In this document: positions 1-8,451 of the stretch, piece after piece
How positions within the stretch are numbered: position 1 is the first letter of the stretch
How the letters are laid out: the number at the start of each line of letters is the position of its first letter
Source of the DNA: Thioalkalivibrio sp. ALE14
GTDB taxonomy: Bacteria; Pseudomonadota; Gammaproteobacteria; Ectothiorhodospirales; Ectothiorhodospiraceae
Reading direction: 5' to 3'
Assembly: GCF_000376845.1 (NCBI RefSeq)
Contig: NZ_AQXY01000030.1
Location: 186,001-250,000, forward strand
DNA length: 64,000 nt
Translations under genes and position numbers: made by a program
Notes under the pieces: generated by a model
The model's input: the letters and a program-made list of their open reading frames with translations, nothing else
What the model was told of the DNA's origin: nothing
Database searches by the model: none

Positions 1-1
1 G

Positions 2-394
2 CAGCGCCTACCGTGGCCGGGCAACGTCCGCCAGCTGGAGAACACCTGTCGCTGGCTCACGGTGATGGCCTCGGGCCGCGAGGTGCACCTGGATGATCTG
101 CCGGCCGAGCTGCACCAGCCCACCGAGACCCGCGTCGCGCCGGACGGTACCCCGGCCAGTGTGGTCGCCGGCCCGCGGGACTGGACCGCCGAGCTGGCCC
201 AGGTCGCCCGCCAGCACTGGCAGCGCGGCGATCACGACCTGCTGGGTTCGGTCCTGCCGCAGCTGGAGCGCACGGTGATCCGCGAGGCCCTCAACGCCAC
301 CGGCGGCCATCGCCAGCAGGCGGCCGCCCTGCTTGGATGGGGCCGCAACACCCTCACCCGCAAGATCCACGAACTCGGCCTCGACGACGACTAG
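2..394 (+). CDS. ntrC: Nitrogen regulation response regulator NtrC, C-terminal part (5' truncated)
   Basis: This is the last 130 codons of a sigma54-dependent activator; the start lies outside the window. The visible protein opens with WPGNVRQLEN, the conserved end of the AAA+ sigma54-interaction domain. A variable linker follows, then a Fis-type helix-turn-helix ending in AALLGWGRNTLTRKIHEL, which is nearly diagnostic of NtrC. NtrC is phosphorylated by NtrB and activates glnA and other nitrogen-limitation promoters together with RNA polymerase-sigma54. It ends 8 bp before a dispersed inverted repeat. Another NtrC-family activator is possible, but the GWGRNTLTRK signature favours NtrC itself. 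Confidence 0.88.
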   Translation, partial: QRLPWPGNVRQLENTCRWLTVMASGREVHLDDLPAELHQPTETRVAPDGTPASVVAGPRDWTAELAQVARQHWQRGDHDLLGSVLPQLERTVIREALNATGGHRQQAAALLGWGRNTLTRKIHELGLDDD

Positions 395-403
395 GGCTGA
401 CCT

Positions 404-640
404 ACCACAGAGTTCACAGAGGACACGGAGAAGGGCCAGGTCAAAAGCGATAAAGCATTAACAGGAAGATGGGGAGGACGGAAGAACACGGGAATGTTGA
501 CCCGGGACTGATCAACCCTCCGGGCAGGCCTCAGGACACGGGGCCAGAGGTCTTTACCCAAAAACCCTTCCCATCTTCCCTTCTTCCTGTGAACCGCTTT
601 TGATCTGGCCCTTCTCCGTGTCCTCTGTGAACTCTGTGGT
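404..640. repeat. Inverted-repeat element with 46-bp arms
   Basis: Two 46-nt arms, 404-449 and 595-640, are reverse complements of each other with a single mismatch. The arm begins ACCACAGAGTTCACAGAGGA. The inner flanks are also partly complementary: a GGAAGATGGGGAGGA-type purine tract on the left and TTCCCATCTTCCCTTCTTCC on the right. The unit could therefore fold into one long interrupted hairpin. It has no coding capacity and fills the ntrC-pyrD gap. Palindromic 'ACAGAG' repeats of this general look are dispersed in many bacterial genomes; copy number here is unknown. Confidence 0.8.
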
Positions 641-651
641 GAACAGGCGCT

Positions 652-1644
652 TCAGGTGGTTGGATCTTGAGGGGCGGGCGGGGCGCAGGCGGAGACGGCG
701 CCGTTCAGTTGCAGGGTGCCGGTCAGGTCGCGCACGTGGGTGTAGCCGTGGCGGTCCATGTAGTCGCTGATGCCGTGCAGGATCTTGGGCAGGCACAGCG
801 GGTCGTAGAACAGCCCAGTGCCTACGCCGACCGTGCTGGCGCCGGCGATCAGGAACTCCAGCGCGTCGGTGGCGTTCATCACGCCGCCCTGGCCAATGAT
901 CGGCACGTTGTGCGGAGCGGCCACCTGGTAGACCTGCTGCACCTTCAGAAGCGCGATCGGCTTGATCGCCGGGCCGGAAAGCCCGCCCTGGTTGTTGCCG
1001 ATCACCGCGCGCCGGTTTTCCACGTCCACCGCCATGCCCATCAGCGTATTGATGACCGCAAAGGCGTCGGTACCGGCCTCGATGCAGCGCCGGGCGTTCT
1101 CGGCGATGTCGGTCTGGTTGGGTGAGAGCTTGGTGATCAGTGGCTTGGAGGTGACCTGGCGGCAGGCCTCGACCACCCGGGCGGACATGTCCGGGTCATT
1201 GCCGAAGGCGACGCCGCCCTCCTTCACGTTGGGGCAGGAGATGTTGATCTCGATGGCGTCGATCGGCGAGTCGTCGAAGCGCCGGGTGACCTCGATGTAT
1301 TCCTCGATGGTGGAGCCCGAGACGTTGGCGAAGAAGCGCGTCTCGTCGAAGTCCAGCTGCGGCAGGGTGTGGTCCACCACGTGGTCGACCCCGGGGTTCT
1401 GCAGGCCGATGGCGTTCAGCATGCCGTCCGGCGTCTCGTAGACGCGGTGGGGCGCGTTGCCCAGGCGCGCGTTCCCGGTGGTGCCTTTCAGGCAGATCGC
1501 GCCGGCATCGCGGTTGGAGAACCCGGATACGCGGGTGTACTCCTCGCCGAAGCCGACGCAGCCGGACAGCAGCACCAGCGGCGTGTTCAAATGCAGCCCG
1601 CAGAAGTCCAGGGCCAGCCGCGGATCGGTGCGCGAATCACTCAT
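652..1644 (-). CDS. pyrD: Dihydroorotate dehydrogenase, class 1B-like catalytic subunit
   Basis: The 330-aa TIM-barrel flavoprotein is of the type that oxidises dihydroorotate to orotate in pyrimidine synthesis. The cytosolic class 1 signature [10 protein letters not shown] is at about 134-143 and places the catalytic base at Cys137, as expected for class 1 (class 2 quinone enzymes use Ser). FMN-site motifs include LKGTTG near 52 and the C-terminal GQGG. Class 1B enzymes usually need a PyrK iron-sulfur/FAD subunit, and none is in the window, so the electron acceptor cannot be read here. The start codon lies at 1642-1644 and overlaps by two bases the start of trmL on the other strand. Family assignment is firm; the 1B subclass is inferred. 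Confidence 0.88.
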   Translation of the reverse strand: MSDSRTDPRLALDFCGLHLNTPLVLLSGCVGFGEEYTRVSGFSNRDAGAICLKGTTGNARLGNAPHRVYETPDGMLNAIGLQNPGVDHVVDHTLPQLDFDETRFFANVSGSTIEEYIEVTRRFDDSPIDAIEINISCPNVKEGGVAFGNDPDMSARVVEACRQVTSKPLITKLSPNQTDIAENARRCIEAGTDAFAVINTLMGMAVDVENRRAVIGNNQGGLSGPAIKPIALLKVQQVYQVAAPHNVPIIGQGGVMNATDALEFLIAGASTVGVGTGLFYDPLCLPKILHGISDYMDRHGYTHVRDLTGTLQLNGAVSACAPPAPQDPTT

Positions 1645-2107
1645 GCTTCACATCGTCCTCTATGAACCGGAGATCCCGCCGAACACGGGCAATATCATTC
1701 GTCTGGCGGCCAATACCGGGGCAGCGCTGCACCTGATCCATCCGCTCGGCTTCGAGCTGGACAGTGCGCGGGCGCGCCGCGCCGGGCTCGACTATCACGA
1801 GCTGGCCCGGGTGCAAGAGTATGACAGCCTCGACCAGTGGCGGGAATCGGTCCAACCCGGCCGAGTCTTCGCCATCACCACGCGCGGGCAAGCCCGTTAC
1901 GATGCGCCGGCATTCCGCGACGGCGATGCCCTGGTGTTTGGTCCCGAGACCCGCGGTCTGCCGCAGCCGATGATGGACGCCCTCCCGCCGGAGCAGTGCC
2001 TGCGCCTCCCGATGCGCGCGGGCAGCCGCAGCCTCAACCTCTCCAATGCCGTGGCCGTGGTGATCTACGAGGCCTGGCGCCAACTGGGGTTCCCCGGCGG
2101 CACATGA
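1643..2107 (+). CDS. trmL: tRNA (cytidine/uridine-34-2'-O)-methyltransferase TrmL
   Basis: The 154-aa SPOUT-class methyltransferase modifies the wobble nucleotide of tRNA-Leu using S-adenosylmethionine. The N-terminus [18 protein letters not shown] is the TrmL family signature, so the ATG at 1643 is almost certainly the true start. The trefoil-knot SAM site appears as FGPETRGLP near 105-115 and as LPM...[14 protein letters not shown] near the C-terminus. Length is normal for the family. A longer reading frame extends upstream but runs antisense through pyrD and is not needed. The gene is head-to-head with pyrD with no room for separate promoters between the start codons, so each promoter must lie inside the other gene unless the messages are leaderless. 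Confidence 0.93.
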   Translation: MLHIVLYEPEIPPNTGNIIRLAANTGAALHLIHPLGFELDSARARRAGLDYHELARVQEYDSLDQWRESVQPGRVFAITTRGQARYDAPAFRDGDALVFGPETRGLPQPMMDALPPEQCLRLPMRAGSRSLNLSNAVAVVIYEAWRQLGFPGGT

Positions 2108-2223
2108 TCCCGGACTGGCGGGCAGGCACGGCCTGCGGGATTGCACTACCCTCGGAAGAAAGCAACCGCGCCGTCCGTCTTTCGAGGACGTCGCACCCGT
2201 TCGTCCACTATGAGAGGTTCCCG

Positions 2224-3096
2224 ATGCTTCCCGTGCTGCGCTCCTTCTGTCTGCTGGCCGCCACGGCCCTGATCTCCGCCCCGCTGACGGCCGATGAACC
2301 CACCGGTTCCGACAACTGGTGGTGGGACGACGACTGGTGGGAGGACGGCGTGATGTACGCCGATCTGGAAAACCACGAGGTCGCGGTCGAGCGCATCGAG
2401 TATCAGCGGGATGGCATCGACATCCCGGCGATGGTCGCCCGTCCCGCCGATGGCGAGTCCTATCCGGCGATCCTCTGGGCGCATGGCCGGCGCGGGCTGG
2501 ATGATCTCGCCGAGCTCCACGTGAAGCGTCTGGCAGCGCGTGGCTTCGTCGTGCTCGCCCCGGACATGTATACCGGCCGTTTCATGGAGAGCCACCCGCT
2601 GGACCATGATTACGAGCTGGAGGGCGATCTGAACAAGGGCCTGGACGTCCTGCTGGAGCGCGACGACATCATCGGGAATCGCGCCTGCCTGCTCTCGATC
2701 ACCCGCGGGGGGTACAAGACGCTCAAGGTGGCCGTCACCTTCGAACGCCAGGTCGAGGACGTCGCCTGCTGGGCCGGTTATTACCCCCACCTGCAGGACC
2801 CGAACCTGGGCGAGCCGCACCAGGTGTATCGTTACGCCAGCGAGGTCAACGAGCTCCGGATCCCGATGATGATCCTGATCGGCGACGAGGAGCAGTACCA
2901 GCGCCACCGGACCGCGCGCATGGCGGCCGATGGCCTCGAAAGCCGCGGCGGCGATGTCACCTGGATCGAATATCCGGGCGTGGGCCGTGGCTTCGACTTT
3001 CGCAATGGCAACAACCGCACCTTTGCCGACGACCTCGCCTCGCGCGACGCGATGATCCGCGTCACCCGCTTCGTCAACCGGCACCTGCGCGACTGA
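2224..3096 (+). CDS. Secreted dienelactone hydrolase-family protein with degenerate catalytic triad
   Basis: The 290-aa protein has an N-terminal signal peptide (about 1-22), then an unusual Trp/Asp-rich patch at 31-41 (NWWWDDDWWED), then an alpha/beta-hydrolase domain. The dienelactone hydrolase fold is indicated by ILWAHGRRG near 83-91, the FVVLAPDMYTG stretch near 108-118 and the C-terminal layout. The nucleophile elbow that should read G-x-C-x-G-G is S-I-T-R-G-G, giving Thr160. The catalytic His of the usual GxGHGF motif is Arg255 (GVGRGFDF). Asp221 is retained. The protein is therefore probably non-hydrolytic, or uses other residues. It is preceded by GAGAGG-like purines. Substrate and role are unknown. 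Confidence 0.7.
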   Translation: MLPVLRSFCLLAATALISAPLTADEPTGSDNWWWDDDWWEDGVMYADLENHEVAVERIEYQRDGIDIPAMVARPADGESYPAILWAHGRRGLDDLAELHVKRLAARGFVVLAPDMYTGRFMESHPLDHDYELEGDLNKGLDVLLERDDIIGNRACLLSITRGGYKTLKVAVTFERQVEDVACWAGYYPHLQDPNLGEPHQVYRYASEVNELRIPMMILIGDEEQYQRHRTARMAADGLESRGGDVTWIEYPGVGRGFDFRNGNNRTFADDLASRDAMIRVTRFVNRHLRD

Positions 3097-3335
3097 GTTC
3101 TTCCTCGGTCCCCCTCCCTCCTGGCTACAGGCCGACGCCAGCAGCCCCCGGGTTGGTGGCGTCGCTGCTTCCTTGTGCCTGCGCCTATAAATAAGTCTTT
3201 GATAATACAATTAAACGTTTCCGTGCGCAGAGTGCGGAATTTGCTATCTTCGGGCTTTACGTCATCGAGATGCCCCGGCCGTTGTGCGGTCGGTACCCGG
3301 TTTGTACGCACTCAAGTCGCAAAAGGAGGATGAAG

Positions 3336-4544
3336 ATGGCCAAGGTTCTGATCGCCCAGGGTGGAGGCCCCACGGCGGTAATCAATCAATCCATGGTGGG
3401 CGCGGTACTCGAGGCCCGGAAATTTACCGACGTCGAACTCGTCTACGGAGCCTTCCACGGGGTCCGCGGGATCATCGACGAGGAATTCCTGGACCTGACC
3501 CAGGAGACCACCCACAACCTGGAAATGGTCGCGCAGACGCCCTCGTCGGCTCTGGGTTCCACGCGTGACAAACCGGATCTCGACTATTGCAAGGAGATCT
3601 TCAAGGTCCTGAAGGCCCACGAGATCACCTACTTCTTCTATATCGGGGGCAACGACTCCTCCGACACCGTGCGCATCGTCAGCGAGGAGGCGCGCAAGGC
3701 GAACTACCCGATGCGCTGCGTGCACATCCCCAAGACGATCGACAATGACCTCGTGGAGAACGACCACACGCCGGGCTTCCCGTCGGCGGCGCGCTTTGTG
3801 GCGCAGGCCTTTATCGGTGCCAACCTCGATAACTACGCCCTGCCGGGTATTTATCTGGCTGTGGTCATGGGGCGTCATGCCGGTTTCCTCACGGCCGCCT
3901 CCGCGCTGGGCAAGAAGTTCCCGGACGACGGGCCGCATCTCATCTACGTCCCGGAGCGGGTGTTCGAGGTTGATCGTTTCCTGCAGGACGTGAAGGCGAC
4001 GATGGATCGCTATGGCCGCTGCGTGATTGCCGTCAGCGAAGGCATCCATGATGCGGAGGGCGAACCGATCGCCACCAAGCTGGCCAAGGACGTGGAAAAG
4101 GATGCGCACGGCAACGTCCAGCTCTCCGGTACCGGCGCGCTGGCCGATATGCTGTGCGGCGAGATCCGCGACAAGCTGGGCGTGAAGCGCGTACGCGGCG
4201 ACACCTTCGGTTACCTCCAGCGGGCGTTCATTGGCTGTGTCTCCGACGTCGACCAGCGCGAGGCGCGCGAGGTGGGCGAGAAGGCGGTGCAGTTCGCGAT
4301 GTGGGAAGGTCGCGACGGTTCGGTCGCGATCAAGCGCACCGGCTTTTACTCGGTGGATTACGAGTACGTCCCGCTGGAGGCCGTCGCGGGCAAGACCAAG
4401 GTCATGCCGGACGAGTTCATCGATGCCTCGGGCACCGATGTCACCGATGCCTTCCGCATGTACCTGCGTCCCCTGCTGGGTTCGCGCATGCCGGATGCCT
4501 ACCGGCTGCGGCAGAACAAGGTGACCAAGGTCCTGGGGCGCTAG
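3336..4544 (+). CDS. pfk: 6-phosphofructokinase, probably pyrophosphate-dependent
   Basis: The 402-aa enzyme phosphorylates fructose-6-phosphate. The start at 3336 is chosen because AGGAGG at 3324-3329 sits six bases upstream and the protein then begins MAKVLIAQGGGPT. The phosphoryl-donor loop carries GGND at 104-107 and PKTIDND at 132-138. The Lys of PKTIDND, where ATP enzymes have Gly, is the classic marker of PPi use. GGNDS is typical of the long, mixed-substrate/PPi group, although the textbook PPi form is GGDD. MGRHAG and a C-terminal YVPLEAV segment complete the fold. PPi use would make glycolysis/gluconeogenesis reversible and link it to pyrophosphate. Donor specificity is inferred from motifs only. 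Confidence 0.85.
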   Translation: MAKVLIAQGGGPTAVINQSMVGAVLEARKFTDVELVYGAFHGVRGIIDEEFLDLTQETTHNLEMVAQTPSSALGSTRDKPDLDYCKEIFKVLKAHEITYFFYIGGNDSSDTVRIVSEEARKANYPMRCVHIPKTIDNDLVENDHTPGFPSAARFVAQAFIGANLDNYALPGIYLAVVMGRHAGFLTAASALGKKFPDDGPHLIYVPERVFEVDRFLQDVKATMDRYGRCVIAVSEGIHDAEGEPIATKLAKDVEKDAHGNVQLSGTGALADMLCGEIRDKLGVKRVRGDTFGYLQRAFIGCVSDVDQREAREVGEKAVQFAMWEGRDGSVAIKRTGFYSVDYEYVPLEAVAGKTKVMPDEFIDASGTDVTDAFRMYLRPLLGSRMPDAYRLRQNKVTKVLGR

Positions 4545-4596
4545 TCGCGGCCAGGTCGGCAGGAGGGGGCTGGCCGGTTGGCGGGTCCCCGAATCG

Positions 4597-4631
4597 AAAA
4601 GGCCCGCCCGGTGTTCCGGGCGGGCCTTTTT
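4597..4631. terminator. Bidirectional rho-independent terminator between pfk and adk
   Basis: The stem GGCCCGCCCGG (4601-4611) pairs with CCGGGCGGGCC (4616-4626) across a TGTT loop. It is flanked by AAAA on the left and TTTTT on the right, so it works for both convergent genes. Confidence 0.92.
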
Positions 4632-4670
4632 ACCTCGTGGGAGGCAGTTTCCGGGCCTTCCGCGAGATCG

Positions 4671-5465
<795 letters not shown>

Positions 5466-5477
5466 TCATCGACCGTC

Positions 5478-6644
5478 ATGCAAGCCGGCCCCCGCGAGAT
5501 CACCACGCCGTTTCGCCCCATCCCTCTCGATATCCCGGAGGGCATGAAACCCAACGAGTTCTTCAACAGCACCGAGAACCTGGCCGATCTGGTCAACAAC
5601 AACGGCCTGCTGGTCAACCCGGAGAATCTCCTGCTCTATCGCAAGGCGCTGGGACACAGCAACGAATTCGATTGCTCCATCATCTACAACACCTCGCAGA
5701 CGATCCTGGACCCGATGGGGCGGCCGGTGCGCCGCACTCAGGTCCCGGAGCCGGTGCGGCATGTCTGGAACCGGATGAACGGGGTGATCATCGAGTACAT
5801 GCTGGAGCAGTACCCGGACCCGGCCGAGGCCCTGGTGCTGGCGGGGGAGGCGAGTCTGGATGCGACCTGGCCGCTGACCGCCCCGGGGGTGCCCAGCATC
5901 CGCATGCTGCACAACCATTTCATCGTCTTCCCGAAGTCGAAACTGGCCGATGCGCCGCTGGCGGACCCGGGTAATCCCAATCTGACCGACGGGGGGCAGC
6001 ACAGCCTCTTCCAGGCCTACATGCGCGAGGTATACCGAGCCTTCTTTACCCGGGCGCTGGATCTGCAGATCCTCCGTCCGGCGCCGGATCACGAAGCCCG
6101 CCTGGAATTGACCGGCTACCCGCATGGCCTCCCGAGCTGGGAGATCCAGGGCGGCGTCGAGGCGCTGAAGGACATCCGCTTCTGGCGTGAATACGACGCC
6201 GTCCTGCAGGGGTTCCTGGATTTCTACCGCACCTTCTTCTCGCAGGTCTCCACCCGCAATGCGCCGATGCCCGCTGGCGTGCATTTCCCGGATGCGGTGG
6301 AAGAGGTTCTTTTGTTCAACAACGACTTCCTGAAGACCGCGAAGAAGGTTCGCGACCGCTGCTTCACCGACGCCAAGTACGCCCACGCAATCCGCTGGCA
6401 GCCGGCATTCAAGCAGTTGATCTATCGCAATGACGAGGGCCGGCTGATTGTCACGATCAGCCAGAACTCGATCGGCAACGCGATCACCGAGTTACTGGGC
6501 GTGGTGGTAAACCGGGTGCCGGACGCGGAGGCTTACGAGTGCCACGAGCCGGCGCTGATCGAGAAACTGCTGGAGGTGCGCCGCCGTCTGGTGGAGGTGG
6601 ATCTGGGGCAGGGCATCGCGACCGAGGGATGGCCCGCCGCCTGA
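5478..6644 (+). CDS. Conserved-looking protein of unknown function (388 aa)
   Basis: I do not recognise this soluble-looking 388-aa protein. It has no signal peptide or membrane segment and no P-loop or Rossmann glycine motif. The most striking stretch is HNHFIVFP at about 144-151. It superficially resembles histidine-rich motifs of HIT/GalT-like nucleotidyltransferases but lacks their full H-x-H-x-H or H-P-H-x-Q pattern. The rest is acidic/hydrophobic with several aromatic clusters (FWREYDAVLQGFLDFYRTFF). The start at 5478 has AAGGAG about 12 bases upstream, rather far, so a nearby alternative cannot be excluded. It is divergent from adk and convergent with soe copy 1. Codon use matches its neighbours, so it is a real resident gene. 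Confidence 0.6.
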   Translation: MQAGPREITTPFRPIPLDIPEGMKPNEFFNSTENLADLVNNNGLLVNPENLLLYRKALGHSNEFDCSIIYNTSQTILDPMGRPVRRTQVPEPVRHVWNRMNGVIIEYMLEQYPDPAEALVLAGEASLDATWPLTAPGVPSIRMLHNHFIVFPKSKLADAPLADPGNPNLTDGGQHSLFQAYMREVYRAFFTRALDLQILRPAPDHEARLELTGYPHGLPSWEIQGGVEALKDIRFWREYDAVLQGFLDFYRTFFSQVSTRNAPMPAGVHFPDAVEEVLLFNNDFLKTAKKVRDRCFTDAKYAHAIRWQPAFKQLIYRNDEGRLIVTISQNSIGNAITELLGVVVNRVPDAEAYECHEPALIEKLLEVRRRLVEVDLGQGIATEGWPAA

Positions 6645-6681
6645 CGCGGAGGGTTCGATCCCCGCCCTGGGTGCGGAGGGG

Positions 6682-6710
6682 CCGAAGGGGTGGTGGTCCC
6701 ACCCCCTCGG
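6682..6710. terminator. Hairpin between convergent genes (possible terminator)
   Basis: CCGAAGGGGTGG (6682-6693) pairs with CCACCCCCTCGG (6699-6710) with one A-C mismatch. There is no T-tract on either side, so intrinsic termination is uncertain. Confidence 0.45.
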
Positions 6711-6715
6711 TGTGC

Positions 6716-7702
6716 TCAGGCGACTGACTGGTAATAGATGTTCTGCGGGTGGTTGGCCTGGGCGAAGAAGAACCACCGCTCCGCGATCAGCCCCAGGTAC
6801 TGGGTCACGAAGGCGGCAATCAGGACGCCGGTCGGATCCACGCGCGTGGCCAGAACGACCAGCAGCAGGATCGCCGGAATCACGAAGGCCGCCAGCAGGA
6901 ACACCCACTTCATCCCGCGCAGGAACGCCGCCGACACGTGGTGGAAAAACTCCCGCGTGTTGAATGAGCCCCCCATGAAGCCCTGGGACTTCTGCTGGAT
7001 CTTCGGGTGCTTGACCCCGATCGCGGTCTGCAGCGTGGACTTGGCCTTGATGCGCGAATTGCGAACCAGCGAGGCGGCCCGGGTGGCCAGCCCCAGGACG
7101 GTCAGCACGATGGCCACCGTTACCAGGAAGTTCACCAGCCCCGCGGCGCCGGCCCAGGCGGCATAGGCCGCCGCCAGGGTAAAGCCGGAGGCGGCTCCCA
7201 GCACGGTGTAGTTGACCACGGTCAGTGGCGAGTGCCATTCCTGCAGGAACTTGATGCAGGCGTAGATCATTGCGGTCGTTATATACAGCACGATCGCGAG
7301 CAACGCTCCGAGCGCCCCGAGCAATACGGTCGGGAGGACCGGATAGCCGCCGGCCAGCGTGCCCAGTGGCGGGTTGAAACCGAACCAGTGGGCGACACCG
7401 TAGAGGAACACCACCCCCATGAATGCCGGAAGCACGATCACCTCGCGCGAGAGCCACGAGGTGCGCCACTTGGTGGCCGTGCGCCAGGCACGCTCCGGGC
7501 GCCCCAGATGAAAGAACGATGCCACCAGGCCGAGCACCAGGAATATCAGCGCGATCAGCGACCCTAGCGCCAGGAACTCGGAGCCGGGTGCCGGGAGCAC
7601 GCCTAGCAGGCCCAGTGACTCGGCACCGAACAGGGCCAGGAAAAGGCCCTGGCCGGCGCCGATGAGGGTGGTGAGGAAGATGACCGAGAAGGCTGGATGC
7701 AT
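6716..7702 (-). CDS. soeC: SoeC-type membrane anchor (DmsC family), copy 1
   Basis: The 328-aa integral membrane protein is of the DmsC/NrfD-like anchor class, with about eight hydrophobic segments. It is the quinone-facing subunit that would hold the cytoplasmic SoeAB pair and pass electrons to the quinone pool. DmsC-family features are the MHPAFSVIFLTTLIGAGQGL opening, the loop after TM2 (HLGRPERAWRTATKWRTSWLSRE) and a conserved RW near the C-terminus. The start at 7702 was chosen over an upstream extension because MHPAFSV aligns with the start of copy 2 at 33199. It is the last gene of soeA-soeB-soeC on the minus strand, 17 bp after soeB. Confidence 0.85.
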   Translation of the reverse strand: MHPAFSVIFLTTLIGAGQGLFLALFGAESLGLLGVLPAPGSEFLALGSLIALIFLVLGLVASFFHLGRPERAWRTATKWRTSWLSREVIVLPAFMGVVFLYGVAHWFGFNPPLGTLAGGYPVLPTVLLGALGALLAIVLYITTAMIYACIKFLQEWHSPLTVVNYTVLGAASGFTLAAAYAAWAGAAGLVNFLVTVAIVLTVLGLATRAASLVRNSRIKAKSTLQTAIGVKHPKIQQKSQGFMGGSFNTREFFHHVSAAFLRGMKWVFLLAAFVIPAILLLVVLATRVDPTGVLIAAFVTQYLGLIAERWFFFAQANHPQNIYYQSVA

Positions 7703-7719
7703 AGTCTGTTCGTCCCTGT

Positions 7720-8451
7720 TTACCAGCTGGTGACATCGTCGAGGGAGGGTTCTTCCTGCCCGGGCTTGGGCAACTGGCTGTCGATCTTCAGCGGGTTGTC
7801 GGCGCGTTCCACCTCGTCCTCGCGGATGGTGACTTGCGTCTTGCGGCGCGGCAGGTAGTGGTTCGCCGGTTTGGTCCCCCACTCGGGCATCAGCTGATAG
7901 CCCCCGGCCTCGCGGATCGCCTTCGAGACCACCGATTCCGGATCATGAATGTCACCGTACAGGCGGGCATTGGTCGGACAGGCCCGCACGCAGGCCGGCT
8001 TGCGATCCCACTCGGGCAGTTCCTCGTTGTAGATGCGGTCCACGCACAGGGTGCACTTGGTCATCACCTTGCGTTCGGCATCCACCTCGCGCACGCCGTA
8101 GGGACAGGCCCAGGAGCAGTACTTGCAGCCGATGCACTTGTCGTAGTCGACCAGCACGATGCCGTCGGACTCGCGCTTGTAGGAAGCCCCGGTCGGGCAA
8201 ACCGGTACGCACGGGGGTTCCTCGCAATGCAGACAGGACTTGGGAAAGTGCACCGTCTCGGTGTTCGGATACTCGCCGACCTCGAAACTCTGTACGCGGT
8301 TGAAGAAGGTACCGGTGGGGTCCGCGTCGTAGGGGTTCTGGTCGACCAGTGGGCCGGCATCGCCGGAGGTGTTCCATTCCTTGCAGCTGGTCACGCAGGC
8401 GTGGCAGCCCACGCATACGTTGAGATCGATGACGAGGGCGAGTTGGGTCAT
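7720..8451 (-). CDS. soeB: SoeB-type [4Fe-4S] electron-transfer subunit, copy 1
   Basis: The 243-aa polyferredoxin (DmsB/PsrB type) has four Cys clusters. The first is CVGCHACVTSCKEWN near 13-27. The others are CLHCEEPPCVPVCPTGA, CIGCKYCSWACPYG and CTLCVDR...CVRACPTNA. It should carry four [4Fe-4S] centres linking the molybdenum subunit to the anchor. There is no Tat signal, consistent with a cytoplasmic complex. Its ATG overlaps the soeA stop by four bases (8448-8451), implying translational coupling. Confidence 0.9.
   Translation of the reverse strand: MTQLALVIDLNVCVGCHACVTSCKEWNTSGDAGPLVDQNPYDADPTGTFFNRVQSFEVGEYPNTETVHFPKSCLHCEEPPCVPVCPTGASYKRESDGIVLVDYDKCIGCKYCSWACPYGVREVDAERKVMTKCTLCVDRIYNEELPEWDRKPACVRACPTNARLYGDIHDPESVVSKAIREAGGYQLMPEWGTKPANHYLPRRKTQVTIREDEVERADNPLKIDSQLPKPGQEEPSLDDVTSW

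Noticed and set aside
23-796. Plus/minus short frames through the ntrC-pyrD repeat
   Set aside because: They cross inverted-repeat DNA, have no family resemblance and no ribosome-binding site.
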